Shown: positions 8,192-17,533, numbered from the stretch's first letter. The stretch is 53,549 nt of DNA from Rhodoferax sp. (GCA_030685025.1 JAUXWC010000194.1:1-53549), one strand, 5' to 3'. The notes: generated from the letters alone by a model not told the origin. Made by a program: numbers and translations.

Positions 8192-9129
8192 GCACCCACG
8201 GAAAAGCCGGCGCCCCGGACGAGAAACCGGCATGGATGCAGCACCAGGAGCGTGGCAACCTATTCTGGTTGCGTCGGATGCGCTGGCTGTCGCTGACACT
8301 CGGACGACGCGTGTCGCGCCTGCTGGTGTTCGCCATCGCCCTGTACTTCGTTCTGGTCGCGTCCAGCGCACGCCTGGCCGCCCAAGCCTACCTGGCACGG
8401 TGTCTGGGCCGAACCGTCACCTGGCTCGACCTGTACCGTCATTTCCTCGCCTTTGCCAGCACCATTCACGACCGCGTCTACCTGCTCAACGACCGGCACG
8501 AGCTCTTCGACATCCAAACCGTGGGCACCGATGCCTTGCACAAGCTGCAAGCGGGCAACCAGGGACTCCTGCTGTTCGGGGCGCACCTGGGCAGCTTCGA
8601 GGTACTGCGCTCGCTGGCGCGCGACCAACCCAAGCTGAAGATGGCGATGGCGATGTACCCCGAGAACGCCCGCCAGATCAACGAAACCCTGGCCGCGATC
8701 AACCCGCGCGCCATGCAAGACATCATTGCGCTGGGCAAGCTCGATGCCATCCTCGCCATCCACGGCAAACTCGAAGAAGGCACGATGGTTGGCATCCTCG
8801 CCGACCGCACGTCCGGTCCCGATCAGTACCTCACGCTGCCGTTCCTTGGGGCGCCCGCGCGCTTCCCGACCGGTCCCTTCCGCATGGCTGCCATGCTGCG
8901 TCACCCGGTCTATTTCATGGCCGGTCTGTACCGGGGCGGCAATCGCTACGAGGTTCATTTTGAGCTGCTCGCCGACTTCTCGGTGGAGGACAAACGGGGG
9001 CGCGATGTCCTGGTTCGCGAAACCCTGGCACGCTATGTGTCGGCGCTGGAGCGCTACTGTCAGTCCGCCCCGTACAACTGGTTCAACTTCTACGACTTCT
9101 GGGATCTCAAGCACCGTGACCATGCCTAG
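8188..9129 (+). CDS. LpxL-like lipid acyltransferase of the pigment cluster
   Basis: Protein of 313 residues of the HtrB/LpxL lysophospholipid acyltransferase family. A membrane segment lies near residues 42-62 (LLVFAIALYFVLVASS). The catalytic-type motif is FGAHLGSFEVLRS near residue 130 (HxxxxE arrangement), followed by GILADRTSG and the LPFLGAPARFPTGP segment. Such enzymes in aryl-polyene clusters are thought to attach the polyene or a fatty acid to a lipid anchor in the membrane. It overlaps both neighbours. Confidence 0.87.
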   Translation: MSTHGKAGAPDEKPAWMQHQERGNLFWLRRMRWLSLTLGRRVSRLLVFAIALYFVLVASSARLAAQAYLARCLGRTVTWLDLYRHFLAFASTIHDRVYLLNDRHELFDIQTVGTDALHKLQAGNQGLLLFGAHLGSFEVLRSLARDQPKLKMAMAMYPENARQINETLAAINPRAMQDIIALGKLDAILAIHGKLEEGTMVGILADRTSGPDQYLTLPFLGAPARFPTGPFRMAAMLRHPVYFMAGLYRGGNRYEVHFELLADFSVEDKRGRDVLVRETLARYVSALERYCQSAPYNWFNFYDFWDLKHRDHA

Positions 9130-9709
9130 CTCAACCCTCGTTCGCCCCCTGATCGGCCTGGTCCTGTTGCTCGCCGCCGCCACCACCATGGCAGCAGAGT
9201 GGAACGTGGCCGAACTGATGCGCACGCTGGCCCAGACCAAGGAGGGCAGGGCCAGCTTTGTCGAGAAAAAATACATCGGCATTGTCGACAAGCCGCTGGT
9301 GTCCTCTGGCGAACTCGCGTTCACTTCCCCCGACCGGCTGGAAAAACGCACCATCAAGCCAGTGCCGGAGTCGCTGGTCCTGGAGGGAGATAGCCTGACG
9401 ATCGAGCAAGCTGACAGGCGCCGACTCAAGGTCCGCCTTCAGGACTACCCTGAAGTCGCCGCCTTCGTCGAGAGCATTCGCGGCACGCTGGCCGGAGACC
9501 GGCTCGCGCTGGAGAGGGCTTACACCTTGGAGCTGACCGGTTCGGTCGACAAGTGGCAGTTGGTGCTGACGCCAATGCATGCGCAAATGGCCAAGCTCAT
9601 CACCCGCATTCGAATCAGCGGCGCGCTGGGTGAGGTCAGGACCATCAGCTTCGAGCAGGCCGACGGCGACCGATCAGACATGGCGATCACGAAAGTTCTC
9701 GCGAAATGA
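9122..9709 (+). CDS. LolA-like outer-membrane carrier protein
   Basis: Secreted protein of 195 residues. A Sec signal peptide runs to about residue 21 (LIGLVLLLAAATTMAAE). The rest is LolA-like: early ASFVEKKYIG, then GELAFTSPDRLEK, typical of the half-barrel that holds lipid groups. Expected role: carry the pigment lipid through the periplasm together with the MMPL exporter encoded directly downstream. The start at 9122 overlaps the acyltransferase stop by 8 bases and puts the signal peptide at the N terminus; the same frame is open further upstream but antisense-like there. Confidence 0.85.
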   Translation: MPSSTLVRPLIGLVLLLAAATTMAAEWNVAELMRTLAQTKEGRASFVEKKYIGIVDKPLVSSGELAFTSPDRLEKRTIKPVPESLVLEGDSLTIEQADRRRLKVRLQDYPEVAAFVESIRGTLAGDRLALERAYTLELTGSVDKWQLVLTPMHAQMAKLITRIRISGALGEVRTISFEQADGDRSDMAITKVLAK

Positions 9710-12060
9710 CGTGGCGCGGCCGTTTGCTGCCGGTGGGCCTGTGGCTGGTCGCGCTGACAGTCTGCCTGGTGGTGATTGCCCAGACGCGTTTTGTGGCGGA
9801 TCTGTCGGCCTTCATGCCGAAATTGCCCAACCAGCGTCAGCAATTGCTGGTAGAGCAATTACGTGACGGCATCATCGCGCGGCTCATCATGATTGGCATC
9901 GAAGGCGGCACCGCCAGCGAGCGGGCAAAGCTGTCCATCGCATTGGCTGAGAAGCTCCGCGCCCACCCCTCGTTTGTGGGAATACAGAACGGCGACGCCG
10001 CCACGCAGGAGCGTGACCGCGTCTACTTCTTCAACAACCGCTATTTGCTCAGTCCGGCCGTCTCCAGCCAGCGCTTCACCAGCGCGGGCTTGCAGCAATC
10101 CATTGGCGACTCGATCGACGCCCTGGCCGGCAACGCAGGCTTGTTGCTCAAACAACTCCTGCCGCGCGACCCCACCGGCGAGACCTTGCAGCTACTGGGT
10201 CAGTTCACCGGCAGCAGTCAACCGCACAGCGTCAGCGGCGCCTGGGCGTCCCGCGATGAAAAGCGCGCCTTGTTGCTGGCCCAGACCCGCATCGACGGCT
10301 CCGACACCGAGGCCCAGGCCCAGGCCATCGAGGCCATCCGGCAAAGCTTCAATCAGATCGCCGGACGCAGCGCGGACACCCGCCTGGTATTGAGCGGCAC
10401 GAGCGTGATGTCGGTCTCCGCGCGCGGCACCATTGAGCGCGAAGTGCGCCGCCTGGCGGCCATGAGTATCGTGCTGGTCGTGTCCCTGCTGCTGCTGGTC
10501 TATCGGTCCGGGTCCTTGCTGGTGCTCGGGCTGCTCCCGGTTGCCTCCGGCGCCCTGGTCGGTATTGCAGCGGTGAGCCTGGGCTTCGGGCACGTGCATG
10601 GCCTGACGCTTGGGTTTGGCACCACTTTGATCGGCGAGGCGGTGGACTACTCGATCTACCTGTTCGTGCAGCGCGCTGGCGGCGAAAATCCCGGCGCGTT
10701 CTGGCGCACCATCCGGCTGGGCGTGCTGACATCGTGCGCCGGCTTTGCCGCCCTGCTGTTCTCCGGCTTTCCTGGTTTGTCCCAGTTGGGTCTGTATTCG
10801 ATCAGCGGCTTGATCGCGGCGGCGCTGGTCACCCGCTACGTGCTGCCCTCCCTGATGCCGCAACACGTCGCGCTGCGCGATCTCACGCACATCGGCGCTG
10901 TGCTTGACCGGCTGGTGCGGGGCGCCACGCGGCTGCGCTGGCTGATCGCCGCAGTACTGATCGCGGCCAGCGCCAGCATCCTCTTTCATACCGGTGATGT
11001 CTGGAACCGTCAACTCTCCGCGCTCAGTCCGATCTCCAAAGCCGACATGAAACTCGACGCGGAACTCCGAAGCGACCTGGGCGCGATCGACATGCGCTAC
11101 ATGGCAACCTTCACAGCGGCGGACCAGGAGAGCGCCCTGCGAGGCGCTGAACAAACTGGCGCCGTTCTTCAGAGTCTCATCAAGGACAAGGTGATCGGTG
11201 GATTCAATTCACCCGCCTTCGTCTTGCCCAGCCTGGCGCTGCAGCGCTCGCGTCAGGCGGCTATTCCCGACAGCCAGCAGGCCCGTACAAACCTCGGCCA
11301 AGCCCTGGCGGAGCTGCCGATCAAGCCGGATCGACTGGAGGGCTTTCTGGCTGATCTGAAAGCCGCACAAGCCCGGCAGCCCCTGACGCGAACCGACCTC
11401 AACGGCACCTCCGCGGCGCTGCTGGTGGACTCACTGCTGGTCAAACGCGACAAGGACTACCTGGTGCTGATGCCCTTGCGCCCGACCGGTGAGGGGTCAA
11501 TGGGCGACCTGATTGACCTGGGCCAGGTCACCACCACGCTGAACGCCAAGGGGCTCTCCAACGTGACCGTCATCGACATCCTGGAAGAAACAACCGCGGT
11601 GTTCGACAGTTACCTGAAGGAGGCCTTGATCCTGTCGGGCCTGGGTTGCCTGGCGATTGCGGCCTTGCTGCTGATCGCCTTGCGTTCCGTCCCACGCACG
11701 CTGCGCGTGGTCACACCCTTGGTGTGCGCCGTGTTGTGCGTCACCGCGGTGCTGTTGGCGGCCGGCGTTCAGTTGAACATCATGCATCTGGTCGGGCTGC
11801 TGCTGGTGGTGGCGGTTGGCACCAACTACGCACTCTTCTTTGACGTCGGCGCGCAACCCAGCAACGAGGCGGATCGTCGGCAAACCCTGACTTCCCTGGT
11901 GGTGGCCAACCTCACAACGGTGGCAAGTTTTGGTTTGCTGGGTTTTTCCAATGTGCCGGTACTGTCGGCGATCGGCACCACGGTGGGACCCGGTGCCTTA
12001 CTGGCGCTGGTCTTCTCGGCCATCTTTGCACGGGCGCAGTCCAATGCAGGTGCTCGCTGA
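9706..12060 (+). CDS. MMPL/RND-family exporter of the pigment cluster
   Basis: Inner-membrane transporter of 784 residues with the two-half RND-like layout: one N-terminal helix, a periplasmic domain (about 35-240), five helices (about 245-400), a second helix and periplasmic domain (about 415-640) and five more helices to the end. The GFGTTLIGEAVDYSIYLF segment is typical of MMPL proteins. Expected job: move the lipid-linked polyene out of the inner membrane to the LolA-like carrier. ATGA overlap with the gene before. Confidence 0.9.
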   Translation: MTWRGRLLPVGLWLVALTVCLVVIAQTRFVADLSAFMPKLPNQRQQLLVEQLRDGIIARLIMIGIEGGTASERAKLSIALAEKLRAHPSFVGIQNGDAATQERDRVYFFNNRYLLSPAVSSQRFTSAGLQQSIGDSIDALAGNAGLLLKQLLPRDPTGETLQLLGQFTGSSQPHSVSGAWASRDEKRALLLAQTRIDGSDTEAQAQAIEAIRQSFNQIAGRSADTRLVLSGTSVMSVSARGTIEREVRRLAAMSIVLVVSLLLLVYRSGSLLVLGLLPVASGALVGIAAVSLGFGHVHGLTLGFGTTLIGEAVDYSIYLFVQRAGGENPGAFWRTIRLGVLTSCAGFAALLFSGFPGLSQLGLYSISGLIAAALVTRYVLPSLMPQHVALRDLTHIGAVLDRLVRGATRLRWLIAAVLIAASASILFHTGDVWNRQLSALSPISKADMKLDAELRSDLGAIDMRYMATFTAADQESALRGAEQTGAVLQSLIKDKVIGGFNSPAFVLPSLALQRSRQAAIPDSQQARTNLGQALAELPIKPDRLEGFLADLKAAQARQPLTRTDLNGTSAALLVDSLLVKRDKDYLVLMPLRPTGEGSMGDLIDLGQVTTTLNAKGLSNVTVIDILEETTAVFDSYLKEALILSGLGCLAIAALLLIALRSVPRTLRVVTPLVCAVLCVTAVLLAAGVQLNIMHLVGLLLVVAVGTNYALFFDVGAQPSNEADRRQTLTSLVVANLTTVASFGLLGFSNVPVLSAIGTTVGPGALLALVFSAIFARAQSNAGAR

Positions 12061-12730
12061 CAAGTTCATGGGGCCGGGCCGAGCCGACACGCTGCTGGTG
12101 TTGCTGCCGCCCGCGCAAGCCCAGCTCGCCGACTTTCACACCCACGGTTTTGTGGCGGCCCTTCGCGAGCGAGACATCCCGGTCGACCTGGTTCTGGCCG
12201 ATGTGAACTACCAGCATGTGATGGCCAACACGACCGCTTCGAGCTTGCACGAGCAGGTGGTACAACCGGCGTTGGCGCAAGGTTACCGCGCCATATGGCT
12301 GACCGGCATATCACTGGGCGCCTTCAATGCCCTGCACTACGCGGCGGCGCACGCGGACCACTTGGCCGGCATTCATCTCATGGCGCCCTACCCTGGTACT
12401 GGTGATGTGCTGGCCGAGATCGACGCGGCGGGCGGCCCGCGGGCCTGGGCCCGCACACCTGCGCGTGCGCACAAGGACGAGCGGGTCTGGTGGCGCTGGC
12501 TCTGCCGGCAGGCCCTCACCCAGCAATGGTCGACACCGGTATACCTTGGCACCGGAGAGGCGGATCGTTTTCTGCGCGGGCAGCGCATGATGGCCGACTT
12601 GCTGCCCGCGTCCAAGGTTCGCGTGGTGCCCGGCGGGCATGACTGGCCGACCTGGAAAGCGCTCTGGCACCTCTGGTTGGACGATGGCCCGCTGTCGAAG
12701 CTGGCACTGAACGCCTGCGCAAGGAGATGA
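12044..12730 (+). CDS. Alpha/beta-hydrolase-like protein in the pigment cluster
   Basis: Protein of 228 residues with the nucleophile elbow GISLGAF (GxSxG) near residue 87, a possible acid residue in GTGEADRF near 168 and a His in PGGHDWPTW near 195, giving a complete Ser-Asp-His set. No signal peptide is seen. It could release or trim pigment intermediates as a thioesterase or esterase. The ATG at 12044 overlaps the exporter stop by 17 bases; an alternative ATG at 12068 avoids the overlap. Exact substrate unknown. Confidence 0.75.
   Translation: MQVLADKFMGPGRADTLLVLLPPAQAQLADFHTHGFVAALRERDIPVDLVLADVNYQHVMANTTASSLHEQVVQPALAQGYRAIWLTGISLGAFNALHYAAAHADHLAGIHLMAPYPGTGDVLAEIDAAGGPRAWARTPARAHKDERVWWRWLCRQALTQQWSTPVYLGTGEADRFLRGQRMMADLLPASKVRVVPGGHDWPTWKALWHLWLDDGPLSKLALNACARR
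12721..12726 (+). promoter_or_regulatory. Ribosome binding site deciding the deacetylase start
   Basis: AAGGAG lies six bases before the ATG at 12733 but abuts the ATG at 12727. This favours 12733 as the true start. Confidence 0.6.
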
Positions 12731-12732
12731 CA

Positions 12733-13536
12733 ATGCGTGCTTGGCGGCCCTCGCCCCTGCTGATCTTCAGCGCAGGCCTGCACCTGGGCGCGCTGGGGCT
12801 GATCGTGGTCCGCACCGACTGGTGGCACATCGCCGTGGGCGCGCTGGTACTCAATCACCTGGCCCTGTGTGCCGCCGGCCTGTGGCCACGCAGCACCCTG
12901 CTGGGGGCGAACATCGTGCGCTTGCCGGCAGCCGCGGCGCAACGCGGCGAGGTTGCGCTGACTTTCGACGACGGCCCGGACCCCGCCGTCACACCGCAGG
13001 TGCTGGCCATTCTGGCGGCCCATGGTGTGCAGGCAAGTTTCTTCTGCATCGGCGAGCGCGCCGCAGCGTTTCCAGAGATCTGTCAGGCCATCACCGCCGC
13101 TGGTCACGCCATTGAGAACCATGGTCAGTTGCACCGCAATCACTATTCCTTGTTAGGCCCCAAAGGCTGGCTGCGCGAAATCGGCACGGCGCAGGCCACG
13201 CTGGAGGCGGTCAGTGGCCAGCGGCCACGGTTTTTTCGCGCCCTCGCCGGCCTTCGCAACCCCTTTCTCGACCCGGTGCTCCACGGTCTTGGCATCAGCC
13301 TGGCGAGTTGGAGCCGCCGCGGCTACGACACGCGCAGCAGCGATCCGGACCGCGTGCTGACGCGCTTGACGCGCGACCTGGCGGGGGGCGACATCCTGCT
13401 GCTGCACGATGGCAACTCGGCCCGCACGGTCTCGGGCCAAGCGGTGGTTCTGGAAGTCCTGCCGCGCCTGCTGGACGAATTGGCCGCCCGCAAACTCACC
13501 CCTGTCACACTCCGTTCCGTATGCAAACCCAATTGA
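12733..13536 (+). CDS. Polysaccharide deacetylase (NodB homology) in the pigment cluster
   Basis: Carbohydrate esterase family 4 type protein of 267 residues. Two N-terminal hydrophobic segments (about 8-55) suggest membrane anchoring. NodB motifs follow: TFDDGPD near 78-84 (catalytic and metal Asp), HGQLH near 130 (metal histidines), FFRALAGLRNP near 165 (the usual Pro of RxPxG is Leu here), and LLHDGN near 223. It would remove acetyl groups from an amino sugar; in this setting the glycosylated pigment lipid is the likely substrate, by inference. Confidence 0.83.
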   Translation: MRAWRPSPLLIFSAGLHLGALGLIVVRTDWWHIAVGALVLNHLALCAAGLWPRSTLLGANIVRLPAAAAQRGEVALTFDDGPDPAVTPQVLAILAAHGVQASFFCIGERAAAFPEICQAITAAGHAIENHGQLHRNHYSLLGPKGWLREIGTAQATLEAVSGQRPRFFRALAGLRNPFLDPVLHGLGISLASWSRRGYDTRSSDPDRVLTRLTRDLAGGDILLLHDGNSARTVSGQAVVLEVLPRLLDELAARKLTPVTLRSVCKPN

Positions 13537-14243
13537 AGAAGCAGTGGCTTGACCTGGCCTGTTCGCCCTATCGGCCCACTGGTCGATTCAACTACCATTG
13601 GGCGCGCGGCAAGCTTGCGGGTGACCCGATCTTTGCGGCCTTGGTCGAACACGGCATTTTCCCCAACGGCGCACGCGTGCTCGACCTCGGCTGCGGGCGC
13701 GGCCTGCTGGCCGCATGGTGCCTCGCCGCCGAACGGCTTGCTGCCCGTGGCGCTTGGCCGGCCCAAATCACAGCCCCCCCGTCGGGCTTAAGCTTTCGTG
13801 GGGTCGAGCTGATGGCGCGCGAAGCGCAGTGCGGCAATGACGCGCTGCAACCCATTTATGGCCAACGCGTGCAACTGACGGGCGGCGACATGCGCGTGGC
13901 CGATATGAACGATCTTGACGTCGTGGCCATCCTGGACGTGCTGCACTACATACCGCATGCGCAACAGAATCAGATGCTGGACCGCATTCGCGCCGCACTC
14001 GGCAGCGGCGGTATCTTCGTCACCCGGGTGGGCAATGCGGGCAGTGGCTGGCGCTTCACAGCAAGCCAGTGGGTGGACCGTTGCATCTCGTTCGCGCAGG
14101 GGCACCGGCTTGCGCGCATGTGGTGCCGTCCCGTCAGCGCATGGACCCAGGCGCTCGAAGACCGAGGCTTCTCTGTAGAGGCGCTGCCGATGAGCGCAGG
14201 CACCCCCTTCGCCAACGTCATGTTGGTGGCGCGTGTGGCATGA
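13521..14243 (+). CDS. SAM-dependent methyltransferase of the pigment cluster
   Basis: Class I methyltransferase of 240 residues. The SAM-binding motif VLDLGCGRGLLAAW is near residue 54, an acidic second-strand motif follows (FRGVELMA), and DVVAILDVLHYIP is near 133. The start overlaps the deacetylase stop by 16 bases. A plausible role is methylation of the aryl head or sugar of the pigment; the sequence does not choose between them. Two more methyltransferase genes lie in the cluster at 17534 and 18496. Confidence 0.82.
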   Translation: MQTQLKKQWLDLACSPYRPTGRFNYHWARGKLAGDPIFAALVEHGIFPNGARVLDLGCGRGLLAAWCLAAERLAARGAWPAQITAPPSGLSFRGVELMAREAQCGNDALQPIYGQRVQLTGGDMRVADMNDLDVVAILDVLHYIPHAQQNQMLDRIRAALGSGGIFVTRVGNAGSGWRFTASQWVDRCISFAQGHRLARMWCRPVSAWTQALEDRGFSVEALPMSAGTPFANVMLVARVA

Positions 14244-14287
14244 TGCGCGCTGGCCAAAATCCAGGAACTTGCTCAGGCGAATACAGC

Positions 14288-15481
14288 ATGCATCCACTTC
14301 GACTTAGCTCGTTCACCCTGACCAGCGCGCTTGGCGCTGGCCTGGCACCCACGCTGGTGGCGCTGCGGGCACGACACAGCGGCCTGGCACGTCGACCTTG
14401 GGAAACGGTCGATCTGGACACCTGCATCGGCGCCGTGGATCAACTCGATGATTTCGCCGTACGCGACGATCTGCAGGCCTTTGACTGCCGCAACAACCGC
14501 CTGGCGCAACTGGGCCTGGAACAGGACGATTTCTCCAGCGCCGTGCGCGGCGCCATCCAGCGTTACGGGGCCACACGGCTTGGCGTCTTTCTGGGCACCA
14601 GCACCTCGGGCATTCTCAGCTCCGAGCTGGCCTACCGCCGACGTGATCCAGCCACCGGCGCCCTGCCCTCGGACCACGATTACCAGCACACGCACAATAG
14701 CTTCTCCCTGGCTGATTTCGTGCGCCACTACTACGGCTTGCTCGGGCCGGCCCACGTGGTGTCCACGGCCTGTTCCTCCAGCGCCAAGGCCTTTGGCAGT
14801 GCCCAACGCATGATCAGTTGTGGCCTGATTGATGCGGCCATCGTCGGAGGCGTCGATTCACTCTGCCTGACCACGCTGTATGGCTTCAACTCCCTGCAAT
14901 TGGTGTCGACCCAGCCGTGCAGGCCCTTCGACACCCATCGTGATGGCATATCGATGGGCGAAGGTGCCGGCTTTGCGCTGGTCGAGCGTGCCACGCTCGC
15001 CCTCGCGGGCGACATCGTCCTGAGCGGCATCGGTGAGTCCAGTGATGCCCACCACATGTCTTCACCGCATCCCGAGGGCCTGGGCGCCCGCCTGGCCATG
15101 GAGTCGGCCCTGCGCATGGCCGGCCTGCAGGCGCCGGACATTGACTACATCAACCTGCACGGCACGGCGACGCCGAGCAACGACGCGGCGGAAGACCAGG
15201 GCGTCAGCGCCCTGTTTGGCACCAACACTCCGTGCAGTTCAACCAAGGGCCACACCGGGCACACCCTGGGGGCGGCCGGCGGCATGGAGGCGATCATCTG
15301 CGCCCTGGCATTGCGCCACGATTTCGCACCAGCCGGTGTGGGCACGCGAGAACTCGATCCGCGCCTGACCAGCCGCTACTTGCTGTCCAACCTGGACCAG
15401 CCCATGCACCATGTGCTCAGCAATTCTTTCGGTTTTGGCGGCAGCAACTGCAGCCTGATCTTGTCCAAGGTCGCAGCATGA
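14288..15481 (+). CDS. Beta-ketoacyl-ACP synthase (ketosynthase 1, aryl polyene)
   Basis: FabF-type condensing enzyme of 397 residues with a complete Cys-His-His set: STACSSSAKAF (Cys near 160), NLHGTATPSND (His near 291) and KGHTGHTLGAAGG (His near 320). It should catalyse malonyl condensation during polyene growth. The next gene encodes a short chain-length-factor-like protein, so the pair likely forms a KS-CLF heterodimer as shown for aryl-polyene synthases. The ATG at 14288 gives normal family length; the frame is open upstream through the methyltransferase gene but not coding there. Confidence 0.9.
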   Translation: MHPLRLSSFTLTSALGAGLAPTLVALRARHSGLARRPWETVDLDTCIGAVDQLDDFAVRDDLQAFDCRNNRLAQLGLEQDDFSSAVRGAIQRYGATRLGVFLGTSTSGILSSELAYRRRDPATGALPSDHDYQHTHNSFSLADFVRHYYGLLGPAHVVSTACSSSAKAFGSAQRMISCGLIDAAIVGGVDSLCLTTLYGFNSLQLVSTQPCRPFDTHRDGISMGEGAGFALVERATLALAGDIVLSGIGESSDAHHMSSPHPEGLGARLAMESALRMAGLQAPDIDYINLHGTATPSNDAAEDQGVSALFGTNTPCSSTKGHTGHTLGAAGGMEAIICALALRHDFAPAGVGTRELDPRLTSRYLLSNLDQPMHHVLSNSFGFGGSNCSLILSKVAA

Positions 15482-15497
15482 GCGCGAAGGTACTCCA

Positions 15498-16292
15498 GTG
15501 AGCGCGCTGCGGGTTCATGTCGATGGCATTGGACTGTTCGGCCCTGGCATGGCCGGATGGACGCTGGCACGCGAAGTATTGACTGGACAGGCGCCGTTCG
15601 AACTGGCGACAGTTCAATTGCCACCCGTGAATGCCCTGCCACCGGCGGAACGCCGCCGCGTCGGTGTGGCGATCAAGCTGGCCATGGCAACCGGTTTTGA
15701 GGCGGCACGCCATGCCGGTGCCGACGCGGCGCAACTCAACACGGTGTTCTCCTCGACCGGCGGCGACTGCGACAACTGCCACAACATTCTTGAGACGCTG
15801 GCGTCGAGTGATCGCGCGGTCTCGCCCACGCGTTTCCACAACTCGGTGCACAACGCGCCGGCCGGCTACTGGAGCATCGCCACGGGTTGCATGGCGGCGT
15901 CCACCAGCTTGTGCGCCTTCGATGCGACGTTCGCTGCTGGCCTGCTGGAGGCCACAGTGCAGGCCGTCAGCACCGGTCAGCCTTGCCTGCTGATCGCCTT
16001 CGACACCGCTTACCCGGAACCGCTCTATGCCCTGCGGCAGATCCCCTACGCCATGGGGGTTGGCCTGCTGCTTAACCCGCACAAAACGGCTGCCTCATGC
16101 GCCTCACTCAGCATCGAGCCCAGTTCGGCGGTCGCCACGCCGATGGACGACCCCGCGCTGGAAGACCTGCGCCAGCGCATTCCGGCCGCGCGCAGCTTGC
16201 CCTTGTTGCAACGCCTGGCACGGGGCGGCACCGGCTCGGTGGTGATCGACTACCTCGGCGCGCCCAATCTCGCCATCGAGGTCACTCCATGA
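15498..16292 (+). CDS. Chain-length-factor-like partial ketosynthase (ApeC-type)
   Basis: Protein of 264 residues matching only the N-terminal half of a ketosynthase, as in the beta-ketoacyl synthase chain-length-factor family. It shows FSSTGGDCDNCHNIL, RFHNSVHNAPAGYWSIATG and ATGCMAASTSL in the place of the nucleophile region. The C-terminal half with the catalytic histidines is absent, so it cannot be a full ketosynthase. Expected to pair with ketosynthase 1 and set chain length. GTG start; its stop overlaps the next ATG. Confidence 0.85.
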   Translation: MSALRVHVDGIGLFGPGMAGWTLAREVLTGQAPFELATVQLPPVNALPPAERRRVGVAIKLAMATGFEAARHAGADAAQLNTVFSSTGGDCDNCHNILETLASSDRAVSPTRFHNSVHNAPAGYWSIATGCMAASTSLCAFDATFAAGLLEATVQAVSTGQPCLLIAFDTAYPEPLYALRQIPYAMGVGLLLNPHKTAASCASLSIEPSSAVATPMDDPALEDLRQRIPAARSLPLLQRLARGGTGSVVIDYLGAPNLAIEVTP

Positions 16293-16726
16293 AACGCGAC
16301 CACGCCTGGATAGCCGCCCACATCCCGCACCAGGGCACCATGTGTCTGCTCGACTCGGTGGAACGGTGGAGCGACGACGACATCACTTGCCGGGCCGTCA
16401 GCCACCGGTGTGCCGCCAATCCGCTGCGTATCGATGGGCGTCTGGGCATCGCCAACGGTATCGAATTCGCGGCGCAGGCGATGGCGGTGCATGGTGCCTT
16501 GCTGGCGGCCAACGATGGCCCGCCGGCGGTTGGCTTTCTGACCAGCGTGCGTGACGTCCAATGGCAACGCACCCGCCTGGACGACATCGACGCTGACTTG
16601 GTGGTTCACGCACGGCGCATCGCCGGCAATTCCGGCAGCCTGCTCTATCAGTTCGAACTGCATGCTGACGAGACTGTTGTGTTATCCGGTCGCGCCAGCG
16701 TCATGATCAAGGCACCGCCAGCATGA
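16289..16726 (+). CDS. Hotdog-fold dehydratase-like protein
   Basis: Protein of 145 residues with hotdog character: HQGTMCLLDSVERW near residue 13 resembles the FabZ H(R/Q)xxMxLLD start, and IANGIEFAAQAMAVHG matches the central helix with a Glu in the catalytic position. The family GxxPGV motif is not recognisable. It belongs to the ApeP-like group and may pair with the short hotdog protein encoded at 7892. It overlaps both neighbours by four bases. Confidence 0.83.
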   Translation: MKRDHAWIAAHIPHQGTMCLLDSVERWSDDDITCRAVSHRCAANPLRIDGRLGIANGIEFAAQAMAVHGALLAANDGPPAVGFLTSVRDVQWQRTRLDDIDADLVVHARRIAGNSGSLLYQFELHADETVVLSGRASVMIKAPPA

Positions 16727-17442
16727 GACGCGCACTCGTCACCGGTGGCAGTGGCGCCATCGGCTCAGCGATTTGCCGCCGTCTGGCGGCTGACGGTCTG
16801 CATGTGATCGTGCACGCCCACCGCAACCTGGTGGCAGCGCAGGCGCTGCGCGACGAACTGATCGCCAACGGCGGCTCGGCGCAGGCAATTCAGTTCGACG
16901 TAGTGGACGCCGCCGCCACCCAGACCGCCCTGGAGACGCTGCTGCGCGATGAGCCAATTCAGGTGCTGGTGAACAACGCGGGCATTCACGACGACGCGGC
17001 CTTCCCGGGCATGCGCCGCGCGCAATGGCACAGCGTCATCGACGTGTCCCTGCACGGCTTCTTCAACGTCACCCAGCCGCTGACCATGCCGATGGTGCGC
17101 AGTCGCTGGGGTCGCATCATCTCAGTCACCTCGGTGGCGGGGATCACCGGCAATCGCGGGCAGACCAACTACGCGGCAGCCAAAGGCGCGCTGCACGCGG
17201 CCAGCAAGTCACTGGCGCTGGAACTGGCCAGCCGGGGCATCACGGTCAATGCGGTGGCTCCCGGCATCATTGCCTCGGACATGAGCCAGGGCGCCTTCGA
17301 CACCGCGGCGATTGAGCGCTTGGTGCCCATGAAGCGTGCCGGCCAGGCCCACGAAGTGGCCGATCTGGTGGCTTTCTTGGCCTCGGATCAGGCTGCCTAC
17401 ATCACCGGGCAGGTCATCTCCATCAATGGCGGCATAGCCTGA
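16723..17442 (+). CDS. 3-oxoacyl-ACP reductase (FabG-like, SDR family)
   Basis: Short-chain dehydrogenase of 239 residues. NADPH-binding GGSGAIG lies near residue 7, NNAG near 85, and the catalytic Ser-Tyr-Lys set is in SVTSVAG / TNYAAAKGA near 133-150. The C terminus (YITGQVISINGGIA) is the FabG signature. It reduces the beta-keto group in each polyene extension cycle. It ends the first + strand pigment block, and a hairpin repeat begins three bases after its stop. Confidence 0.92.
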   Translation: MRRALVTGGSGAIGSAICRRLAADGLHVIVHAHRNLVAAQALRDELIANGGSAQAIQFDVVDAAATQTALETLLRDEPIQVLVNNAGIHDDAAFPGMRRAQWHSVIDVSLHGFFNVTQPLTMPMVRSRWGRIISVTSVAGITGNRGQTNYAAAKGALHAASKSLALELASRGITVNAVAPGIIASDMSQGAFDTAAIERLVPMKRAGQAHEVADLVAFLASDQAAYITGQVISINGGIA

Positions 17443-17445
17443 AAA

Positions 17446-17489
17446 CTTGCGGGACAGACCGGAGCGTAGCGACGCTCTGTCCTCAACTG
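17446..17489 (+). repeat. Gene-end hairpin repeat, copy 2
   Basis: Lies between the convergent ketoreductase and methyltransferase genes. GGACAGA (17452-17458) pairs with TCTGTCC (17476-17482); an inner AGCGT/ACGCT stem closes on AGCG. It has both family flanks, CTTGCGG and CTCAACTG. It could end transcription from both sides. Confidence 0.8.
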
Positions 17490-17533
17490 ATCGTCGGATG
17501 TCGGCTGTCCACCTTGTGGATGGTTTGCGCCCG

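Noticed and set aside
11930-12043. Extension of the alpha/beta hydrolase frame upstream of 12044
   Set aside because: It lies inside the exporter gene and reads as a shadow frame rich in Trp, Arg and Pro.
14220-14287. A tiny gene between the methyltransferase and ketosynthase 1
   Set aside because: Only 44 bases are free between 14243 and 14288, with no start and ribosome site of its own.
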